This document shows, piece after piece, positions 6,501 through 10,946 of a stretch of DNA of 10,946 bases (position 1 is the stretch's first letter; the number at the start of each line of letters is the position of its first letter). The translations under genes were made by a program, and so were the position numbers. Below the pieces are notes generated by a model that did not search any database, had not been told where the DNA came from, and saw only the letters and a list, made by a program, of their open reading frames with translations. This stretch comes from Phycisphaerales bacterium. Lineage in GTDB: Bacteria; Planctomycetota; Phycisphaerae; Sedimentisphaerales; Anaerohalosphaeraceae. Where the stretch lies: positions 1-10,946 of the forward strand of contig DSDR01000208.1 of the NCBI GenBank assembly GCA_011048645.1. The letters are read 5' to 3'.

Positions 6501-8702
6501 GTGCTGATGAACAACAAAAGAATCGAGGGTTTTGTGCGTTTTGTTTGTATTTTGTTTTTATATGCTGCGGCGGGGGCGTTGGCGGTTACATCGGTGATAA
6601 CGCGGCACAACAGCGGCGAGGATTTTGCCAAAGGCGATACCGAGCAGGTTGTTGTGGATTCTGCCGGAACGTTGCGGCTGGCCCCGCGAACTCGGCATAT
6701 CGACTGCGGCCAACTACTCAAAGATGTCTGGACGATCAACTGTCTGTTGACCGACCATCGTCAAGCGCTGTATCTGGGTACAAGCCCCAATGGAACGGTC
6801 ATTCGCATCCTGAATGATCAAGCGATGCAGGTCTGGCCCAAACACACCGCCGACCCGACCGTCGGCGACGGGTTTACCAATCAGCACGTGTTCGCATTGG
6901 CGCTGGACGTGGCCGACCGGCTGCTGATCGGCGTCAGCGGTGAGAAAGGCAAGCTCGTTCGGCTCGGCGCTGAGGCCGAGACCGTCTTCGAACATGACAA
7001 AGTGCAGTATATCCACGCCATTGCCCGCGACGCCGAGGACAATATCTATCTGGGAACGGGGCCGGAAGGACTAATTTTCCGACTGGATCCGTTCTGCCAG
7101 TCGGCGGAGATCTTTTACGATGCCCAGGACAAAAACATTCTTTCGCTGGTGATGGGCGACGGGGCGCTGTATGCCGGCGCCGACCAGCGGGGGTTGGTCT
7201 ATAAACTGTCGCTGGACGGTCGGGAAACCGCGGTGCTGTACGATTCTGAGCAGACGGAAATCACCGCGCTGCAGATCGATGAGGCCGGCAACGTCTATGC
7301 CGCTGCGACCAGCGCTCAGGCCGCGGCCCAGCAGCTTCGCGCCGCCTCGGCGGCGATGGCCAAATTGCCCGGACGTCCCGATACCGAGGCGTCGGCTCAA
7401 CCCGACGGCGAGGGGGTAACGCTGACCACCGCCAACAGCGACGACGCCAAAGACGATCAGCAGCAACAGCCGTCCCGTCCGACGCCGTCGCCGCCTCAGC
7501 CGCCTGCGGCACGCACCGCCGGGCAGATTTACAAGATCACGCCGGACGGTTTTGTGACGACGATCTTCAGTGAAATGGCGGTCTTTTATACGTTGCTGAT
7601 TCAGGACGACAGACTCTGGCTGGGCACCGGCAATGACGGACGTCTTTACACCGTCAACCCCGCAACCGAGCAAAAGAGCATTGCGTATGAAGACAATCTC
7701 TCGGCGCAGATTACGGCGTTGACGCCGATGAACGGAGCGTTTTATGTGGGTTTGTCCAATCCGGCGCGTCTGATACGGCTTGAACAGGCCTATGAGAAAG
7801 AAGGTCTGTTTCGCTCGCCGTTAATTGACGCCGGCCAGCCGGCCCGCTGGGGAAAGATTCAGCTTGAGGCGGATGTGCCCGGCGGCTGTGAGATTCGGGT
7901 TGCCTCCCGCAGCGGCAACGTCAATGACCCCAACGATCCGACGTTTTCGCCCTGGACCGATGAAACGGTGTTGACCGGTCCGACGGCACTGCACAGTCCG
8001 GCCGGACGCTTTTTGCAGTACCGGCTGCGGCTGTCCACCTCGGCGGATGACAAAACGCCCGTCGTACGTGAAGCGGCGGTCTCGCATGTGGTCCCCAATC
8101 TGGCCCCGCAGGTCACAAGCGTGCGCGCGGCCCGCTCACGCGACAAAAACAAGCCCGGCATTATCGAGATTAACTTTGCCGCGCAGGACGACAATCGCGA
8201 TGAACTGACCTACAAAATAGAGTTTCGTCAGATCGGACGCAGCCGCTGGATTTTGCTCAAAGATGAACTGACCCAGCCGCGATTCGAATGGGACGGACGC
8301 ACCGTTGAGGACGGGCGTTACGAGATACGGGTGACCGCGGATGATTACAAGGGCAACTGTCCCGACACCGCACTGACCGGTTCGCGCATCAGCGATCCGT
8401 TGGTGATTGACAATACCCCGCCGGTCATCGACAGCGCCGACGTCCGCATCGAGGGCGACGACGTGGTTTTGAAGCTGAAGGTCCGCGACGAACTGACCGT
8501 CATCGGCAAGGTGGCTTATACCGTCAACAGTAATGAGCGGTGGATCAGTGTGCTGCCGGATGATTCGATCTATGATGCACTGGAGGAAACGTTTGCGATT
8601 CGGATTAACGATCTGGACAGCGGACCGAACGTGATTGCCGTGTCCGTGGCCGATGATGTGGGCAATACGCAATACCGAAGTTTTGAAGTCCAGGTTCCGT
8701 AG
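6501..8702 (+). CDS. Exported seven-bladed beta-propeller protein with C-terminal beta-sandwich domains
   Basis: A 733-residue protein of unknown function. Residues 11-29 (FVRFVCILFLYAAAGALAV) are a signal peptide or anchor. Seven copies of a propeller motif (aromatic or Leu, small residue, Gly, 4-6 residues, Gly, then alternating hydrophobics) occur near 88-103, 140-155, 181-196, 222-237, 264-350, 371-387 and 413-427; clear examples are YLGTGPEGLIFRLD and WLGTGNDGRLYTVNP. The fifth copy is split by a 70-residue Ala/Gln/Pro-rich insert. Residues 436-530 look like a beta-sandwich (RWGKIQLEADVP ... FLQYRLRLS). Residues 535-640 resemble a fibronectin type III fold (EWDGRTVEDGRYEIRVTADD), and 641-733 another Ig-like domain. 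The start is GTG at 6501 or ATG at 6507; upstream GGGA is a weak guide. With the S55 gene 12 bases upstream, the two are probably co-transcribed and co-exported; the propeller may be a partner or substrate-binding subunit. Confidence 0.82.
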   Translation: MLMNNKRIEGFVRFVCILFLYAAAGALAVTSVITRHNSGEDFAKGDTEQVVVDSAGTLRLAPRTRHIDCGQLLKDVWTINCLLTDHRQALYLGTSPNGTVIRILNDQAMQVWPKHTADPTVGDGFTNQHVFALALDVADRLLIGVSGEKGKLVRLGAEAETVFEHDKVQYIHAIARDAEDNIYLGTGPEGLIFRLDPFCQSAEIFYDAQDKNILSLVMGDGALYAGADQRGLVYKLSLDGRETAVLYDSEQTEITALQIDEAGNVYAAATSAQAAAQQLRAASAAMAKLPGRPDTEASAQPDGEGVTLTTANSDDAKDDQQQQPSRPTPSPPQPPAARTAGQIYKITPDGFVTTIFSEMAVFYTLLIQDDRLWLGTGNDGRLYTVNPATEQKSIAYEDNLSAQITALTPMNGAFYVGLSNPARLIRLEQAYEKEGLFRSPLIDAGQPARWGKIQLEADVPGGCEIRVASRSGNVNDPNDPTFSPWTDETVLTGPTALHSPAGRFLQYRLRLSTSADDKTPVVREAAVSHVVPNLAPQVTSVRAARSRDKNKPGIIEINFAAQDDNRDELTYKIEFRQIGRSRWILLKDELTQPRFEWDGRTVEDGRYEIRVTADDYKGNCPDTALTGSRISDPLVIDNTPPVIDSADVRIEGDDVVLKLKVRDELTVIGKVAYTVNSNERWISVLPDDSIYDALEETFAIRINDLDSGPNVIAVSVADDVGNTQYRSFEVQVP

Positions 8703-8760
8703 AACCCAAACAAAGCCGAATATCAAAAAAAGTGAATGTTCAAAACAGCGGAGGTGAATT

Positions 8761-9834
8761 ATGGCGACTCTTGACAGCATTGAAAAAATCCTGGGTCAGG
8801 ACGCGGCGTCTTTATTGTCATTCCATTCGCCGAAGATTTCAAAAGACCACCTGCACATTCCCGGCCCTGACTGGGTGGATCGGATCTTCGGGCCGTCGGA
8901 TCGGCCGGTTCCGGTATTAAACAGCCTGCGGCGATTTTTCTTTGATCGGGGGCGTTTGGCCGGAACGGGGTATCTGTCGCTGCTGCCGGTCGATCAGGGC
9001 GTCGAGCATTCCGGCGGCGCCTCTTTTGCGCCTAATCCGATCTATTTCGATCCCGAAAATATCGTCAAGCTGGCCCTCGAAGGCGGCTGCAACGGCGTGG
9101 CCTCGACGCTGGGCGTGCTGGGCAGTGTGTCGCGCAAGTACGCCCATCAAATTCCGTTTATCGTCAAGCTCAATCACAATGAGCTGCTGACCTGTCCGAA
9201 CAAATTCGATCAGGTGATGTTTGCTACGGTCAAGCAGGCCTGGGATCTCGGCGCCGCGGCCGTCGGAGCGACGATCTATTACGGTTCGCAGGAAAGCAGT
9301 CGCCAGATCGTGGAGGTCAGCGAGGCCTTCGAAATGGCGCACGAGCTGGGCATGGCGACGGTGTTGTGGTGCTATCTGCGCAATCCGGCCTTCAAAGTGG
9401 ACGGCAAAGACTACCACACCAGCAGCGACCTGACCGGGCAGGCCAACCATCTGGGAGCGACGATTGAGGCCGACCTGATCAAGCAGAAGCAGCCAACGCT
9501 GGACGGCGGCTACAAAGCGCTGAACAAGGACGGCAGCTTCGGCAAGTACAGCGACGCGATGTACACCGATCTGAACAGCGACCATCCGATTGACCTGACT
9601 CGCTATCAGGTGGTCAATAATTATATGGGGCGAATCGGCCTGATCAACAGCGGCGGCGCGTCGGGCAAGAACGATCTGGCCCAGGCGGTCCGCACGGCGG
9701 TGATCAACAAACGCGCCGGCGGCATCGGCCTGATCAGCGGACGTAAGGCCTTTCAAAAGCCGATGAAAGACGGCGTCGCGCTGCTCAATGCCATTCAGGA
9801 CGTCTATCGGTGCAAAGAAATCACCGTGGCGTAG
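8761..9834 (+). CDS. fbaB: Fructose-bisphosphate aldolase class I (archaeal-type, FbaB/DhnA family)
   Basis: Catalyses reversible cleavage of fructose 1,6-bisphosphate to dihydroxyacetone phosphate and glyceraldehyde 3-phosphate in cytoplasmic glycolysis or gluconeogenesis, through a lysine Schiff base. The 357-residue length suits the FbaB branch. Recognisable parts are LLPVDQGVEHSGG (74-86), the barrel-strand motif VGATIYYGS (168-176, with Tyr173-174 in the proton-donor region), EADLIKQKQP (236-245), where Lys241 or Lys243 is the likely Schiff-base residue, and the phosphate-binding INSGGASGK (295-303) and GLISGRKAF (323-331). A strong GGAGGT at 8750-8755, 5 bases before the ATG, fixes the start. 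The 58-base gap after the propeller gene shows no clear promoter or terminator, so it may be read from upstream. Confidence 0.95.
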   Translation: MATLDSIEKILGQDAASLLSFHSPKISKDHLHIPGPDWVDRIFGPSDRPVPVLNSLRRFFFDRGRLAGTGYLSLLPVDQGVEHSGGASFAPNPIYFDPENIVKLALEGGCNGVASTLGVLGSVSRKYAHQIPFIVKLNHNELLTCPNKFDQVMFATVKQAWDLGAAAVGATIYYGSQESSRQIVEVSEAFEMAHELGMATVLWCYLRNPAFKVDGKDYHTSSDLTGQANHLGATIEADLIKQKQPTLDGGYKALNKDGSFGKYSDAMYTDLNSDHPIDLTRYQVVNNYMGRIGLINSGGASGKNDLAQAVRTAVINKRAGGIGLISGRKAFQKPMKDGVALLNAIQDVYRCKEITVA

Positions 9835-9850
9835 TGCGAAAGGTGACGGC

Positions 9851-10159
9851 ATGACACTGGAATTGAGCGCTCTTGAAAAGGCTGTTAATTCGTTTGAAAA
9901 AGCAGTTTATGCCGTCAATACGGCGCCGCATATTTCCGGCCTTGATGAAGATATTCTCGACACGGTCAAGGCGGGGGTAATTCAAAACTTTGAATTCACC
10001 TATGAATTGTGCTGGAAGTTTATCAAGCGGTGGCTTCAGGCCAATTCTGGCCCGATATGTTCCTTGCGCCGAGGTGCGGGCGTTTGGTTCGCGCGCCGAC
10101 GGGACGGCTCGCAGGCATTCCGATCTGGATATGGCGATTGTCGGCGATACAAAAATTGA
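9851..10159 (+). pseudogene. Truncated HI0074-type nucleotidyltransferase substrate-binding protein (HepT-like toxin remnant)
   Basis: Residues 1-66 match the N-terminal half of HI0074-type proteins, the four-helix HEPN-related partners of minimal nucleotidyltransferases: LSALEKAVNSFEKAV (5-19) and then AGVIQNFEFTYELCWKFIKR (41-60). After about residue 62 the match stops. The frame continues for some 37 residues to a TAG-less end at a TGA (10157-10159), reading the downstream nucleotidyltransferase gene in the wrong frame, with an Arg-rich sequence. The family is normally about 130-145 residues, and its RN-x-x-x-H-type HEPN motif lies in the missing half, so this product should be inactive. 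AGG at 9841-9843, 7 bases before the ATG, supports the start. It follows the aldolase stop by 16 bases. Confidence 0.72.
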
Positions 10160-10304
10160 CTTCAGTACGCTCAACCGCTTGCGCGAGGCGTTTGAGGACA
10201 GTGAATTGCCGTTTCGTGTGGATGTGTTGGACTGGCACGCTATTGCCGAGGACTTTCGCAAAGTGATTGAAAGGCACTATGTTGTGATTTATCCGTTACC
10301 ATAA
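10002..10304 (+). pseudogene. Nucleotidyltransferase of the HI0073/MNT antitoxin type, lacking its native start
   Basis: From about 10044 the frame reads ILARYVPCAEVRAFGSRADG and then TARRHSDLDMAIVG, the full minimal nucleotidyltransferase signature (G-S, 10 residues, D-L-D) with GS at 10086-10091 and DLD at 10122-10130. RVDVLDW supplies the usual third acidic residue, and the end (FRKVIERHYVVIYPLP) looks complete. In MNT/HepT modules such enzymes transfer nucleotide to the HEPN toxin and neutralise it. About the first 10-20 residues of the family are missing. Any translation would have to start inside the toxin remnant, at ATG 10002 or TTG 9990, neither with a ribosome site. The catalytic core could still fold, so a functional short enzyme is not excluded. 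Confidence 0.68.
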
Positions 10305-10392
10305 TAATAGAGGGGTATTGTTTGGATATTTACCCATGCGATTTTTACTTTGGTGTATGCCGGCGTTTCCCTCTGAATAGTCAAAATCAATA

Positions 10393-10946
10393 ATGAAAAA
10401 CGTTGAATATCATCAGATTGTTGAGTCGGTCCGACAGGCGTGCATAACCGCGGCGTTTGAGCTGCCGGCGGATGTGCACGACGCCTTGAAGCGGGCGCGT
10501 CAGGCCGAGACCCATCCGCGAGCGCAGTGGATTCTCGATCAGCTTCTGGAGAACGCCCGCTTGGCGGCTGCGGATCGGATTGCGATGTGTCAGGATACGG
10601 GGCTGGCGGTGGTGTTTGTTGATCTGGGGGTCGATGTTCGGATTGCCCCGCCGCAGAACAGATCGGAAGCGACCATCACCGACGCGATCAATGAGGGAAT
10701 CGCAGCAGGCTATGAGCAGGGCTATTTGCGAAAAAGCGTCGTCGCTGAGCCGCTCGGCCGGCGTCCCAACACCACTACCAATACGCCCGCGATCATTCAT
10801 TATGAGATCGTCCCCGGCGACCGGTTGCGGATATCGCTGATGGCCAAGGGCGGCGGCTGCGAGAATAAAAGCCAATTCCATATGTTCAACCCCACCGCCT
10901 CGGAAGACGATATTAAGAACTGGATTGTTGAAGTCGTCAAAGCGGC
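10393..10946 (+). CDS. Class I fumarate hydratase, alpha subunit, cut by the right edge
   Basis: An iron-sulfur hydro-lyase subunit that interconverts fumarate and malate in the TCA cycle; the related L(+)-tartrate dehydratase alpha subunit is the alternative. 184 codons are visible, starting MKNVEYHQIVESVRQAC. IAMCQDTG (63-70) with Cys66 and KGGGCENKS (152-160) with Cys156 supply two of the three expected [4Fe-4S] ligands; the third should lie just past the window edge. RRPNTTTNTPAIIHYEIVPG (123-142) is also typical. A start this close to the family N-terminus suggests the split alpha/beta form, with the beta gene expected downstream. No Shine-Dalgarno precedes the ATG. The 88-base upstream gap (10305-10392) shows no convincing promoter. 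Confidence 0.92.
   Translation, partial: MKNVEYHQIVESVRQACITAAFELPADVHDALKRARQAETHPRAQWILDQLLENARLAAADRIAMCQDTGLAVVFVDLGVDVRIAPPQNRSEATITDAINEGIAAGYEQGYLRKSVVAEPLGRRPNTTTNTPAIIHYEIVPGDRLRISLMAKGGGCENKSQFHMFNPTASEDDIKNWIVEVVKA

Noticed and set aside
8917..9852. Minus-strand open frame of about 311 codons opposite the aldolase gene
   Set aside because: The plus strand encodes an unmistakable aldolase with a strong ribosome site; the antisense frame has no recognisable features.
10317..10378. Promoter for the fumarase gene in the gap 10305-10392
   Set aside because: The best candidates with a 17-base spacer (for example TTGGTG with CTGAAT) match only 3 of 6 bases in each box, no better than chance.
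1..10946. CRISPR arrays, tRNA or rRNA genes, insertion sequences
   Set aside because: I saw no regularly spaced direct repeats, cloverleaf-like segments, ribosomal RNA motifs, transposase-like proteins or long terminal inverted repeats.

Overview
The window looks like a chromosomal segment of a Planctomycetota bacterium, most likely class Phycisphaerae. This is inferred from gene content: a YfgM-like TPR protein with an N-terminus of a type I associate with planctomycetes, a secreted S55 (SpoIVB-like) protein next to a secreted beta-propeller protein, an archaeal-type class I aldolase and a split class I fumarase. No 16S or other taxonomic marker is present. Host genes are GC-rich (41 of 60 bases are G/C at 9661-9720). 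The restriction-modification genes near the left end are AT-rich (20/60 at 1741-1800 and 16/60 at 1801-1860), which marks them as probably acquired.

Layout: (1) 1-163, the 3' end of a + strand gene, perhaps an alpha-amylase. (2) 257-2330, minus strand, a two-gene Type II-like restriction-modification operon. The beta-class methyltransferase comes first and the PD-(D/E)XK endonuclease second. A near-consensus promoter for it begins on the last bases of the next gene. (3) 2390-3490, minus, an RluA-family 23S rRNA pseudouridine synthase. (4) 3491-3651, an intergenic stretch with two inverted repeats and a coding-like in-frame extension of gene 5. (5) 3652-4527, minus, a membrane-anchored TPR protein. 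(6) 4528-4688, a compact divergent promoter region. (7) 4689-6488 and 6501-8702, plus, an apparent two-gene operon for an exported S55-type serine-protease-like protein and an exported seven-bladed beta-propeller protein with C-terminal beta-sandwich domains. (8) 8761-9834, plus, class I fructose-bisphosphate aldolase. (9) 9851-10304, plus, a HI0074/HI0073-type (HepT/MNT-like) toxin-antitoxin pair collapsed by an internal deletion into two overlapping remnants. (10) 10393 to the right edge, plus, the start of a class I fumarate hydratase alpha subunit.

How the genes work together: the R-M pair is a self-contained defence unit. The S55 and propeller genes are 12 bases apart and both exported, so they probably act together in the cell envelope; their job is unknown and they are the least explained part of the window. 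The aldolase and fumarase are central carbon enzymes. The toxin-antitoxin remnant between them keeps the nucleotidyltransferase active-site motif, while the toxin half has lost the part where its HEPN catalytic motif would lie.
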